The notes under the pieces: generated by a model
Seen by the model: only the letters and a program-made list of their open reading frames with translations
The model's database searches: none
What the model was told of the DNA's origin: nothing
Assembly (NCBI GenBank): GCA_019119815.1
Contig: DWWH01000022.1
Span: 62,001 to 126,000 of the forward strand
Direction of reading: 5' to 3'
Source: Candidatus Eisenbergiella intestinipullorum
GTDB lineage: Bacteria; Bacillota; Clostridia; Lachnospirales; Lachnospiraceae
Length of the DNA: 64,000 bases
Made by a program: the position numbers and the translations under genes
In this document: in pieces, positions 38,510 to 47,125 of the stretch
Layout of the letters: each line of letters starts with the position of its first letter
How positions within the stretch are numbered: position 1 is the first letter of the stretch

Positions 38510-38853
38510 CAGTTGTCAATATATGCTGCAGGTCTTGTCATTATATTGCTCTAAATAAAATAGTATTTATCGAATCATCCTTTCGTATGAATATAGCAGG
38601 AGAATTTTGTCCCCGACAGGAAATGATACCCGGATATTCATTTGTAAATGCGCTATAGCGCACAGATTTTCGATTGGATGATTCTTTTTTTATCTGATTG
38701 CAGTTATTGACTGCACTATGGAATATTTGAAAAAAATTATGCGTTTTCAGAATAACACTTTTAAAGCGGACCGGCAAGAGTATTTGTATTCTTTTTTGTA
38801 ACAAAATGAGATAGGAAAAGTCCTTTGTGAGAGATATCCGGCGGATTGATCTG
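38510..38853. other. Gene-free gap
   Basis: AT-rich 344 nt. It includes a short hairpin AATGCGC-TAT-AGCGCA (about 38649-38665) that resembles the core of the hairpin repeat, and a T-run at 38685-38692, but no gene or clear terminator. The overlapping small frames on both strands lack ribosome sites. Confidence 0.5.
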
Positions 38854-39648
38854 TTAATCCGCCAGTTCCCCGGAATATTCCGCCGTATATCCCTCCCCGA
38901 GATAAATATCATAGTCCGCACAGGCGCCGAAGGCTTCCTGAAGCGCTTTCTCTATTTCCGCGAGGCTTCCAAACAGGTGCGCCTGTTCTTCCTGCGTGAG
39001 CTTTTCCACCCTGTAGTCATATGCAAGGATACGGATGTAAAAATCATAGAGGTCCGTCTTCAGATATTCGGAGGCGCTGATCTGCTCCACATTAAACCAG
39101 GGCTGCCGGATCAGGCGGCTGTACATGCCCGGAGGCGGATTCCCGTTCCGGTAGGAAATCTCCACATTGATACAGTCCGCTTCCCGCTCCGGAAGAACGT
39201 CGCGCAGAATTTCATCCAGAACCTGCTGTCCTGCCATACCGGAGGACAGATCCATCAGCTCCTGTGTGAGGGCCTGTCTGGCGGAGTAGCGTTTGGGGCT
39301 GAGAAGCCAGTATTTGTCCTGATTGATCCGCATGGTGTGATCGGAGATCGTCCAGATTTCCGTTTCTCCGCTGCGGTTGGTGAAGGCGATATCCCACTCA
39401 TGGAATTTGCCGGGGCGCTCACCGGAAAGGGAAGGATTTGTGGAGCGATGATAAACGGAGTACATGAGGCTTTCCCTTGTTTCAGAAGAAATCTGTTTCC
39501 AGTTTCCTTTTCCGAAAAAGGCGTCGAGCTCCCCATGAAAGCGCAGCGGCCAGGTTCGCAGATAGTACCAGATGAAAAATACCGCTGCTGCAATCAGGAG
39601 CAGAAGGGCGGTGGTGATGAATTTTCTGAAGGGGGTCAAACGACGCAT
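38854..39648 (-). CDS. Membrane-anchored protein of unknown function
   Basis: The 264-residue protein has a basic N-terminus (MRRLTPFRKF) followed by one hydrophobic segment (residues 12-30) and a long extracytoplasmic part with many charged and aromatic residues. I recognise no family. AAGGAA precedes the ATG at 39648; the longer frame to 39735 runs through the promoter. A GC-rich inverted repeat (38840-38863) overlaps the stop codon and may terminate weakly, but no T-tract follows. It is divergent from the signalling locus. Confidence 0.7.
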   Translation of the reverse strand: MRRLTPFRKFITTALLLLIAAAVFFIWYYLRTWPLRFHGELDAFFGKGNWKQISSETRESLMYSVYHRSTNPSLSGERPGKFHEWDIAFTNRSGETEIWTISDHTMRINQDKYWLLSPKRYSARQALTQELMDLSSGMAGQQVLDEILRDVLPEREADCINVEISYRNGNPPPGMYSRLIRQPWFNVEQISASEYLKTDLYDFYIRILAYDYRVEKLTQEEQAHLFGSLAEIEKALQEAFGACADYDIYLGEGYTAEYSGELAD

Positions 39649-39712
39649 GGGAAAATTCCTTTCATTTTTTGTGGGGGCAGGCGAATGGCGGCTGAACGGA
39701 TCTGTTGCAATC

Positions 39713-39741
39713 AGTATAACCTGCGCCGAATTCATTTACAA
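39713..39741 (-). promoter_or_regulatory. Promoter of the membrane-anchored gene
   Basis: On the minus strand TTGTAA and TATACT are 17 nt apart; the start codon follows about 60 nt later. Confidence 0.6.
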
Positions 39742-39810
39742 GCTCATCTGTCCGAAAGTCCCGGCAGGAGGATTTCATATTATAAATGGAAAGCGATATG
39801 TCCCTTTTTC

Positions 39811-39839
39811 TTCAAAACTCTACAATTATACATTAGAAT
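39811..39839 (+). promoter_or_regulatory. Likely promoter of the signalling locus
   Basis: TTCAAA and TAGAAT are 17 nt apart, about 75 nt before the first PP2C gene. It is the only fair match in this divergent gap on the plus strand. Confidence 0.45.
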
Positions 39840-39914
39840 GTGCCGACCGGCGGAAGGCCGTAGAAAAGGCGTTCGAACAGGGGGAGCAAAGGGCGCTCCG
39901 ACATGGAGGTAAAC

Positions 39915-40637
39915 ATGATTACATATAAAAGCATCAGCCGCATGGGAAGCCGATCCGTGAACGAAGACTGTGTGGGAATGCACAGGAAGGGGCAGGAGTA
40001 CGGCTTTTTCCTCGCGGACGGGCTGGGCGGACACGGCAAGGGAGAGGTGGCGTCCAAAACGGCGGTAGAACAGGCGATCCTCCGGTTTGAGGAGGGCGGC
40101 TTCGGGGAAGAGACGCTGAAGAAGATCTTTCTCACAGGGCAGGATGCCATTATGGAAAAGCAGAGGGAGCTGGGCTGTCCCCGGGCGATGAAGACGACCA
40201 TGACGGCACTTCTCATCGGAAACAGCCGGATCCGGTTCGGGCATGTGGGGGATTCCCGCATCTACTATTTCCGAAACGGGAAGCTTATGGGGCGCACCAT
40301 GGATCACAGCGTGCCGCAGATGCTGGCGGCAGCCGGGGAGATACGGGAGGAAGAAATCCGGCATCATCCGGATCGCAACCGGCTTCTGCGCGTCATGGGC
40401 GTAGAGTGGGACAGGCCTGCATTTCAGCTGGCTGAGGAAATAGAGCGGAACGGGAAACAGGCGTTTCTGCTGTGTTCCGATGGCTTCTGGGAGTTGGTGA
40501 CGGAAAAGGAGATGACGGCGCTGTTGAAGCGGTCCCGCACGGTGGAGCAGTGGTTGGACGCCATGGAAGCGCTGGTCATCAAAAACGGAGAAGGAACCAA
40601 CATGGACAATTATTCCGCGGTGGCGGTATGGACGTAA
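39915..40637 (+). CDS. PP2C-type Ser/Thr protein phosphatase 1
   Basis: The 240-residue soluble phosphatase has the metal-binding motifs of the PPM/PP2C family: an early NEDC acidic site, LADGLGGHGKGE, GDSRIYYF, LLCSDGFWELV and a late DNYSAV. It should remove phosphate from Ser/Thr of the kinases and FHA partners encoded downstream. GGAGGT precedes the ATG. It opens the signalling run; the next gene is a zinc-ribbon FHA protein 85 nt on. Confidence 0.93.
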   Translation: MITYKSISRMGSRSVNEDCVGMHRKGQEYGFFLADGLGGHGKGEVASKTAVEQAILRFEEGGFGEETLKKIFLTGQDAIMEKQRELGCPRAMKTTMTALLIGNSRIRFGHVGDSRIYYFRNGKLMGRTMDHSVPQMLAAAGEIREEEIRHHPDRNRLLRVMGVEWDRPAFQLAEEIERNGKQAFLLCSDGFWELVTEKEMTALLKRSRTVEQWLDAMEALVIKNGEGTNMDNYSAVAVWT

Positions 40638-40722
40638 CGGCGCAGAGGGCGGCAAAAGCGCAGACGGCGGTAAAAGCGGGAGGAGAGCGGAAGCATGAAG
40701 CCGCTGCAGCGGGGAGGAGAAG

Positions 40723-41226
40723 ATGGCGATTATCAGGTGCAGTTCCTGCGGTTTTTTTTATGATGAAGAAAAATATGGAGCCTGTCCGAAGTGCAGCGGC
40801 GCATACCGGGCCGGCCGTGCAGAGGAAAGCGTCCTTGTGATTGGCGGCGCGGTGAAGGCCGGAGCGGACGCTTTTATCCAGACGGGAGAGACGGGCTTTC
40901 TGGCGGGCTGGCTGGTCTGCGTCAGGGGACCGCAGAGAGGACGTGATTTCCGCATCTTTCCGGGCTTCAACCGGATCGGCAGGCAGACGTATTCGGATAT
41001 CTGCCTGGAGGATGCTCTGGTGGCGCGGGAAAATCACTGCTCTGTGGTCTATGAGCCGAAGCGGGGGAAATTTTTTCTGGTGCCGGGCATGGGAACGGTG
41101 ACGTTTAAAAACGGGAAACGGATTGACGGTGCGGAGCCGCTTGAGGAGGGCGACGTAATTGGACTGGGAGAAAGCCTGCTGGCGTTTGTGCCGTTTGACT
41201 GGAAGGAGTACACATGGGAGACATGA
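40723..41226 (+). CDS. Zinc-ribbon FHA protein 1
   Basis: The 167-residue protein begins with a zinc ribbon (CSSCGF ... CPKC, residues 6-24) and ends with an FHA domain (about 70-160) of the phosphothreonine-binding type (NRIGRQTYSDICL). The serine of the usual GR...SxxH core is alanine here (VARENH), so phosphothreonine binding may be weakened. Its stop overlaps the start of the vWA gene by 13 nt. It is a likely adaptor read by the local kinases. AGGAG lies before the ATG. Confidence 0.85.
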   Translation: MAIIRCSSCGFFYDEEKYGACPKCSGAYRAGRAEESVLVIGGAVKAGADAFIQTGETGFLAGWLVCVRGPQRGRDFRIFPGFNRIGRQTYSDICLEDALVARENHCSVVYEPKRGKFFLVPGMGTVTFKNGKRIDGAEPLEEGDVIGLGESLLAFVPFDWKEYTWET

Positions 41227-42950
41227 TCCATACGGGTGATGGCGCGGCGCGCCTGGAACAGGTGGTCCTGAATATGCCGGAGGCCAGATTCTATTTTTCC
41301 GGCGAAGGGGAGACGGCGGCGGAGAGCCTGCGGGCCTTCATCGGAGAGGAGGAGCTTTCGCTGGTGTCGATGAAGCGTTTTTCCGATACGGGCGAGGGCG
41401 TCTGCTATTATGTACTGCTGGATATTTCCGCTTCCATTTCGGAGAGTGAATTCACGGGAATCAAAGAGGCGCTTGCGGATTTTTCAGAGGGGCTGGCGGC
41501 GCAGGACCGGATGGTGTTTATCACCTTTGGCGAACAGGTGCAGACCGTACTGGAGGAAGGCGGAGAAGCGCTGCAGGGAGGCGGCGGACGGGAAGAAATT
41601 CTTGGCCTGCAGAATACGGATCAGAAGACCCTGTTGTTTGAAGCGGTGGACCGGATGGCTGAAATGGCGGACGCGGATACCGCTCGGGACAGCATGCGTC
41701 GGGTGGCTTTCGTGATTACGGACGGAGAAGATATCGCCCGTGGAAAGGCCACCAGACAGGAGGCGGAGCAGACCCTGAAGGAGAGCGGGATACCGGTCTA
41801 TGGATTCACCGTATCCGGCGCCGGAAAGGAGGCGACGGACGCTTTCGGGGAGTTTTCCAGAGCCAGCGGCGGAACGCTGACCATCCTGGAACCGGGAGAA
41901 GCGGCACAGGGGCTTGCGGCGGTAAAGGACGACCTGCTTTCCTCCTGGGAAGCGGTGTTTGAGGCGGATTCCAACCGGGTGACGAACGGGATGGTGAATG
42001 TTTCACTGGAATTTTCCGATACGGGAGAGAAAAAGCAGACCGAAGCGATGCAGAACCGCTGGCAGGCGGACGGGGAAGCACCTGTGATTCTGGAAGCGGC
42101 TGTGGAGGGAGAGAAACAGCTCCGGGTGACTTTTTCGGAGGCTGTGACGGGAGCCCAGGCGGCGGAGCATTACGAGCTGGTTCCCATCGCGTCAGACGGA
42201 CAGTCTCTTATCCCCGTCTATGCTTCGGCGCAGGAGGGCGGGATGGAGGCGGTACTCACCTTTGATACGCTTCCCGCCGGAGAGTACGAGCTTCGCTGCG
42301 TGGGGCTGAAGGATGTTTCCATGGAGGAAAATGAGATGGACAGCTCCGTTTCTGTCCTGGTGGAAGGAGAAACGGAAGAAACTGCAGCAGAGCAGGTCGC
42401 TTCCGCAGCGCCTCCCGGCTTCCCGGCAGCAGCCGCAGCGGCGGGCGCGCTCATCGTCGTGCTGGCGGTTGTGCTCCTGCTTTTCAGGAAAAAGAAAGCG
42501 CAGAAAAGGGACGGAGACAGGAGGACGGGCAGAGACGGTGCGGCACCGGAGGGGACCGGTTCTTCGAGGGATGCTGCTTCCGAAGAAGCCGGGGCGGAGA
42601 CGGTGGGCGTGGGACTGCAGCCCAACCGGCGCGTGAAGGTGGAACACAGGCAGCTGGAGGAGCTGACCGTGCATTTCCAGGCTAAGGGCCAGAAGGAAGA
42701 GATCACTGTAGTGGTGCAGAAAAGCATGATTGTGGGACGAAGCGCCGCCTGCGAACTGAGCTTTGACGATCCGGCTCTGTCACGGCAGCATTTCGCCCTT
42801 CAGATTGAGAACGGAGGACTGTGGATCCGAAACCTGAGCCAGAGCGGCTTTACCCTTCTGAACGGCGTGAAGCTGCAGGAGAAGGCGGTGCGCCTGAATT
42901 CAGGAGACTGGATCAGCGCAGGACAGCTCCAGCTTCGGATCCGGTTCTGA
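41214..42950 (+). CDS. vWA - membrane segment - FHA protein
   Basis: The 578-residue protein has a von Willebrand A domain (about 60-240) with a complete MIDAS (DISAS, later TDGED), an Ig-like domain (about 285-390), one membrane segment (about 402-424, then KKKAQKR) and a C-terminal FHA domain (about 490-575; VGRSAACELSF, LSRQHF). The basic residues after the segment put the FHA domain inside and the vWA domain outside, although no signal peptide is visible. AAGGAG precedes the start; it overlaps the upstream gene. vWA, PP2C and kinase genes together recall the TerY-P triad. Confidence 0.88.
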   Translation: MGDMIHTGDGAARLEQVVLNMPEARFYFSGEGETAAESLRAFIGEEELSLVSMKRFSDTGEGVCYYVLLDISASISESEFTGIKEALADFSEGLAAQDRMVFITFGEQVQTVLEEGGEALQGGGGREEILGLQNTDQKTLLFEAVDRMAEMADADTARDSMRRVAFVITDGEDIARGKATRQEAEQTLKESGIPVYGFTVSGAGKEATDAFGEFSRASGGTLTILEPGEAAQGLAAVKDDLLSSWEAVFEADSNRVTNGMVNVSLEFSDTGEKKQTEAMQNRWQADGEAPVILEAAVEGEKQLRVTFSEAVTGAQAAEHYELVPIASDGQSLIPVYASAQEGGMEAVLTFDTLPAGEYELRCVGLKDVSMEENEMDSSVSVLVEGETEETAAEQVASAAPPGFPAAAAAAGALIVVLAVVLLLFRKKKAQKRDGDRRTGRDGAAPEGTGSSRDAASEEAGAETVGVGLQPNRRVKVEHRQLEELTVHFQAKGQKEEITVVVQKSMIVGRSAACELSFDDPALSRQHFALQIENGGLWIRNLSQSGFTLLNGVKLQEKAVRLNSGDWISAGQLQLRIRF

Positions 42951-43006
42951 GAAAAAAAGCCGGGAAAGGCTTCAGGCAGAGCGCTGTCAGGAGGATATGA
43001 GGGAAT

Positions 43007-44365
43007 ATGGGAGAAAAGGATGAGATCAGACCGCAGATCGGCCTGCTCAGAAACGGACGTTACCGGGTGGAGGCGATTCTGGGAGCCGGAGGCTTCGGCA
43101 TCACCTACCGCTGTGAGGATACAGGATCAGGCTGCGTGTATGCGGTAAAGGAATATATGCCGGAGGCCATCGCCTCCCGGGATATGGAAAGCGGGCAGAT
43201 CGTGCCGGACCCGGACAGGCAGGCGGCATTTCTGCACGGGAAAAAGCGTTTCCTGGAAGAAGCGCAGATTCTGATGCGCATGAACGGAATTCCAGGCGTG
43301 GTTCATGTGGAGGAAGCCTTTGAGGAAAACAATACGGCCTATTATGTGATGGAATATCTGGAGGGCCGGACGCTGAAGCAGGTGATGCGCGCGCTGGGAG
43401 GGAAGCTCCCATATGCCGCTGCGGTGGAGGCCGTCGTCAAGGCGGGGCTGGCGCTGGATGAGATCCACAGCAGGGCAGGGATTTTTCACCGGGACATCAG
43501 TCCGGAAAACATCATGATTATGCCGGACGGCGGGGTGAAGATCATCGACTTTGGAAGCGCGAAGGCCATGGCGGTGAGTGAAAATCAGCAGTTTTCCGTG
43601 GTATTGAAACCGGGCTTCGCGCCGCCGGAGCAGTATGCCAGCAACATGAGCCAGGGAAGCTTCACGGATGTGTATGCGCTGGCCGGTACCTTCTATTACG
43701 CCGCCTCGGGAACCATGATACCGGCCGCGCCGGACCGGGTGATGGGGACGGAGTATGAGAGCCTGGAAAAGCTGGTGCCCGAGTGCGGAGAACGGGCATC
43801 AGAGGCGGTGGATCGGGCGCTGTGCCTGGACGCCAGGTTCCGGACCCAGACCATACGGGAATTTGTGGAAGGGATCGCTCCGGGAGGAAGCCGGAAAAAC
43901 GCGGAGGGAGAAAGAAAACAGGAGCCTGTCAAAGAAGGAGCGGCCTCTGGAATCCCCCTGTCCGTCACAGGCCAGCCTGCGTCATTTGACGATTCGCATT
44001 CGGCTTTCAGAACAACGCTTGAAATGGACGGCGATTCCCGGACAGCGGCTCCGACCGCCTGGCTGCGAGTGGAAAGGGGAGCCTGTGCGGGCCAGCGTTT
44101 TTCCGTAGCTGCGGGAAGAACCGTGACCGTGGGACGATCCGGGGCGAAAAGCGAGATTCGTTTAAGCGGCCATCCGGAGATCAGCGGCCTGCATTTCAAG
44201 CTCCTTTACGCCAGGGAAAAGCACTGCTTTTATGTAATCGATCAGTCCGTAAACGGTCTGTACTACCAGGGCATACGGCTGGAGAAGGGGAAAAAGTATA
44301 AGGTAATGCCGAAGGATGAAATCGGCGTGGGAAGCATGAACTGCGTGATCGTGCTGGAGGAATAA
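43007..44365 (+). CDS. Soluble Ser/Thr kinase with C-terminal FHA domain
   Basis: The 452-residue protein has a kinase domain (residues 18-290): glycine loop GAGGFGITY, lysine in AVKEYMP, catalytic HRDISPENI (about 161) and DFGSAK. The serine replaces the lysine usual after HRDxK. After a variable linker an FHA domain (about 350-450; VGRSGAKSEIRL, ISGLHF) follows. No membrane segment is seen, so this is the cytoplasmic kinase of the set. A GAGGG ribosome site sits before the ATG; an earlier ATG at 42997 is stopped at once. The PP2C gene follows at 11 nt. Confidence 0.92.
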   Translation: MGEKDEIRPQIGLLRNGRYRVEAILGAGGFGITYRCEDTGSGCVYAVKEYMPEAIASRDMESGQIVPDPDRQAAFLHGKKRFLEEAQILMRMNGIPGVVHVEEAFEENNTAYYVMEYLEGRTLKQVMRALGGKLPYAAAVEAVVKAGLALDEIHSRAGIFHRDISPENIMIMPDGGVKIIDFGSAKAMAVSENQQFSVVLKPGFAPPEQYASNMSQGSFTDVYALAGTFYYAASGTMIPAAPDRVMGTEYESLEKLVPECGERASEAVDRALCLDARFRTQTIREFVEGIAPGGSRKNAEGERKQEPVKEGAASGIPLSVTGQPASFDDSHSAFRTTLEMDGDSRTAAPTAWLRVERGACAGQRFSVAAGRTVTVGRSGAKSEIRLSGHPEISGLHFKLLYAREKHCFYVIDQSVNGLYYQGIRLEKGKKYKVMPKDEIGVGSMNCVIVLEE

Positions 44366-44376
44366 AGGGAGATGTT

Positions 44377-45186
44377 ATGACAGAGGAAAGCAAAATTGTG
44401 ACGGTGCAGATGAATGACATCCCGGAGGAGGAGCCGGTAAGCGGCCTGATCTGCGCGGCATATTCCGAGCCGGGCGGGAGGGCCAGCCAGCAGGACAGTC
44501 TGTTCAGCGGAGAGCGGGACGGAATGCTGCTGGCGGCCGTGTGTGACGGGATGGGCGGAATGAACGGAGGAGAGACAGCGAGCGAGCTGTCCGCCCGTTT
44601 TTTCGCTGAAGCATTTTATGAGGAAGAAATTTCGGATATTGCAGATTTTCTGGAACGGGCTGCCAGAAGGGCGGACGATGCCGTTTTCAATCTGACGGAG
44701 GACGGCAGGCCGATGGGCGCGGGCTCCACCGTGGTCTCCGTGCTGGCGCGCGGGAGGGAGCTGTACTGGATTTCTGTGGGAGACAGCAGGATTTACCTGT
44801 TCCGCAGAGGAGAACTTCTGTGCCCGATCAGACCCCACAACTACGGGGAGCTTCTGAAAAGGCAGCTTGCAGAGGGGAAGATCGACGAGGCCGCGTACCG
44901 GGCAGGACAGAAAAACGCGGAGGCGCTGATCAGCTTTCTCGGCATCGGAGGCCTGAAGCTGATGGAGCAGAACCGTCAGCCGTTTTGGCTGGAGGATGAA
45001 GATCAGGTGCTCCTGTGCAGCGACGGCCTGTACCGGAGCCTTTCGGAGGAACGGCTCAGGGAGCTTCTCATGAGCGGGATGAGCACCGGAGTTCTGGTGA
45101 AAAAACTGGTGCAGGAGGCCGTGGAAGCCGGCGGAGCGAAGCAGGACAACACCAGCGCCATCCTGATCCGGTGCAGGCTGGCATAA
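44377..45186 (+). CDS. PP2C-type Ser/Thr protein phosphatase 2
   Basis: The 269-residue phosphatase shows the PPM motifs CDGMGGMNGGE, VGDSRIYLF, LLCSDGLYRSL and a late KQDNTSAI. It is only distantly similar to the first phosphatase of the locus, so they likely have different substrates. It sits 11 nt after the kinase-FHA gene and ends a subunit: a terminator follows. Confidence 0.93.
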   Translation: MTEESKIVTVQMNDIPEEEPVSGLICAAYSEPGGRASQQDSLFSGERDGMLLAAVCDGMGGMNGGETASELSARFFAEAFYEEEISDIADFLERAARRADDAVFNLTEDGRPMGAGSTVVSVLARGRELYWISVGDSRIYLFRRGELLCPIRPHNYGELLKRQLAEGKIDEAAYRAGQKNAEALISFLGIGGLKLMEQNRQPFWLEDEDQVLLCSDGLYRSLSEERLRELLMSGMSTGVLVKKLVQEAVEAGGAKQDNTSAILIRCRLA

Positions 45187-45227
45187 AAACAGCCGGAGCA
45201 TAAAATTCATTTGATTTTTCGGAAACG

Positions 45228-45255
45228 GGCGTCTGCCGGACGGCTGCGCCTTTTT
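45228..45255 (+). terminator. Terminator after PP2C 2
   Basis: GGCG-TCT-GCCG-GA-CGGC-TG-CGCC forms a stem with an internal loop, followed by five T. It divides the locus into an upstream PP2C/vWA/kinase unit and a downstream receptor-kinase part. Confidence 0.65.
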
Positions 45256-45341
45256 CAGAAAAAACAGTCCCGGCGGGAGCGCGGCGGCCGCGGGGGCCAA
45301 TATATACATACTATGAGAAACCGCGCAGAAATGAGGGAACC

Positions 45342-46001
45342 ATGAATTTAAAGCGATGCAACAACGGACATTTTTATGACGCGGACAAATTTAACACCTG
45401 TCCGTACTGCAATCCCACCGTATCGGCTTCCGAGCTGACCGTGGCGATGGATCAGGCGCAGCTTTATGCGGACAGCGGCGCCGCGCCGGAATTTGACGAT
45501 GAGGACGGCAAGACCGTTTCCCTGCAGGATGCGGTCAGCGCAGCCGTGAGCGCGCCTGAACCTGCAACGCCTGCTGCAGCGGCGAAGCAGGATCTGGACG
45601 ACAGCAAAACCGTAAGCTTCTATGCGCAGAGTATGGGAACCGATCCGGTGGTGGGCTGGCTTGTCTGCATCGAAGGAAGCTATTTCGGAGAGAGTTTTAA
45701 GCTGAAGTCCGGCAGAAATTTCATCGGACGTTCCGCCTCCATGGATGTGGCGCTCACCGGAGACAACAGCGTGTCCAGGGAACGTCATGCCGTCGTGATC
45801 TACGAGCCGAAGGCCCGTATCTTCATCGCCCAGCCCGGAGATTCCAGGGAGCTGTTCTACTTAAACGACGAGGTGGTTCTGAACAACGAGAAGCTGAAAA
45901 ACTACGATGTGCTGACCATCGGCAATCTGAAGCTGATGCTGGTGGCCTGCTGCGGAGAGCATTTCAGCTGGGACGACGTGAAGCCTGAAAAGGAAGCTTA
46001 A
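45342..46001 (+). CDS. Zinc-ribbon-like FHA protein 2
   Basis: The 219-residue protein begins with a ribbon-like site (C-x3-H, then CPYC, residues 5-25) and an Ala/Glu/Asp-rich linker with two DSKTVSF / DGKTVSL patches whose threonines could be phosphorylation sites. An FHA domain (about 105-210; FIGRSASMDVAL, VSRERH) with an intact core follows. It resembles FhaA/GarA-type readers and is a plausible substrate and reader of the kinases. GAGGG precedes the ATG. Confidence 0.85.
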   Translation: MNLKRCNNGHFYDADKFNTCPYCNPTVSASELTVAMDQAQLYADSGAAPEFDDEDGKTVSLQDAVSAAVSAPEPATPAAAAKQDLDDSKTVSFYAQSMGTDPVVGWLVCIEGSYFGESFKLKSGRNFIGRSASMDVALTGDNSVSRERHAVVIYEPKARIFIAQPGDSRELFYLNDEVVLNNEKLKNYDVLTIGNLKLMLVACCGEHFSWDDVKPEKEA

Positions 46002-46025
46002 GCCGGGAGAGACATAACAGATTAC

Positions 46026-46147
46026 AATGCCGCCCTTCGGCGGCGGGAAATGAGGCGGAAAACAGCCCGTTGGCTGTTTTCCTGGAAGAATCGCTTCCGC
46101 GATTCTTCATAAAAAAGAATGCCGCCTTCCGGCGGCGGGAAATGAGG
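46026..46147 (+). repeat. Array of hairpins flanked by direct repeats
   Basis: A 30-nt unit starting AATGCCGCC and ending GGGAAATGAGG occurs at 46026-46055 and 46118-46147, nearly identical, each with its own GCCGCC/GGCGGC hairpin. Between them lie an 11-bp perfect hairpin (46057-46067 with 46072-46082) and a 10-bp perfect hairpin (46085-46094 with 46099-46108). The second unit's AATGAGG end supplies the ribosome site of the next gene. Confidence 0.7.
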
Positions 46148-46152
46148 AAGAG

Positions 46153-47001
46153 ATGAAAAAAAGTGTATACAGAATCATATTGATGGCAGCGGGCGCGCTG
46201 CAGCTGTTATTTTTCTTTGTTCTGCCCTACGCGACTCTGTCCGACATGATGGGAGCGCTGTCCGGGCTGGCATCCGGCCTGGGACTGGGAGATATGTATC
46301 CGAAAAATCTGACCGGACTTGCGGCAGTGAAGATGCTGTCCACAATGCCGGATTATGGCGTGATCATGGTATTCGTATTTGTGCCGCCTGTGGTAATGGG
46401 CGTTCTGGTGCTGCTGATGAACCTGTTCGGGAAAAAGCGGCTCAGCTACGTGGGAAGCATCATTTTATCCTTCTTTATGGCAAGCTTTTATGGATTTGCG
46501 GCCTTCATGGTGTCCCTTCTTGCCGATGCGGGTTATAAGTCTGGCCTGGGCGGCCCGCTTTGTGTGATTCTCTCCATCGTCATGTTTGTGGTTTCCATCA
46601 TCGGCTGCGTGAAGGACGGCGGAACGGCAGCGCAGACCGTCGGAGCGGCTTCCGCAAATGCGGCTAAGCCCGGAAAGAGCGTGAAGCCCGGCAAGAAGGA
46701 CGGAACCATCACCGGGCTTTCCGGCGCTTACGCGGGAGCGGTGATTCCGGTAAAGAGCGGCGACACCGTGACCATCGGCAGGGACCCTTCCGTCTGCAGC
46801 ATCGTGATCAAGGCGGAAAAGGCCTCAAGAAAGCACTGCACCGTATCCTTCAACGGAGACAACGGCATGTATACCGTTACAGATTATTCCTCCAACGGTA
46901 CCTTTGACGAGGCGGGGAACCGGATGACGAGAACAACCCCTGCCCCCATGGCGGCAGGCAGCGTCATCGTAATTGGAGATGAAAAATTCCGTCTGGGATA
47001 A
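46153..47001 (+). CDS. Membrane FHA protein 1
   Basis: The 282-residue protein has about four hydrophobic segments in residues 1-155 (first at 8-28, last near 135-153) and a C-terminal cytoplasmic FHA domain (about 185-282; IGRDPSVCSIVI, ASRKHC). A paralogue lies at 50.2 kb next to another receptor kinase. It may recruit phosphorylated kinase to a membrane site. The gene is framed by hairpin repeats on both sides. Confidence 0.85.
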   Translation: MKKSVYRIILMAAGALQLLFFFVLPYATLSDMMGALSGLASGLGLGDMYPKNLTGLAAVKMLSTMPDYGVIMVFVFVPPVVMGVLVLLMNLFGKKRLSYVGSIILSFFMASFYGFAAFMVSLLADAGYKSGLGGPLCVILSIVMFVVSIIGCVKDGGTAAQTVGAASANAAKPGKSVKPGKKDGTITGLSGAYAGAVIPVKSGDTVTIGRDPSVCSIVIKAEKASRKHCTVSFNGDNGMYTVTDYSSNGTFDEAGNRMTRTTPAPMAAGSVIVIGDEKFRLG

Positions 47002-47014
47002 AAAGGGAAGATAA

Positions 47015-47120
47015 GATTGGGAAATGCGCCTGATAGCGCATTTCCCAATCCTGTGAACGCAGTGCCGAATCGAAAATTCGGCGCGCGTTCCTCAGCGTAG
47101 AAGCGCTTCGGAATGGAGGA
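47015..47120 (+). repeat. Multi-hairpin intergenic repeat, copy 2
   Basis: A 15-bp perfect hairpin (47015-47029 with 47036-47050, loop CTGATA) and a 7-bp hairpin (47064-47070 with 47076-47082), then CCTCAGC and ATGGAGGAAAA. Same family as 29419-29550, lacking its middle hairpin, and again providing the ribosome site of the gene after it. Confidence 0.7.
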
Positions 47121-47125
47121 AAACC

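Noticed and set aside
38431..38658. 75-codon frame overlapping the end of the helix-turn-helix gene
   Set aside because: Starts inside that gene in another frame, has no ribosome site and no recognisable features.
42997..43023. ATG at 42997 as the kinase-FHA start
   Set aside because: It has AGGAGG just upstream but hits a stop after eight codons; the real frame starts at 43007.
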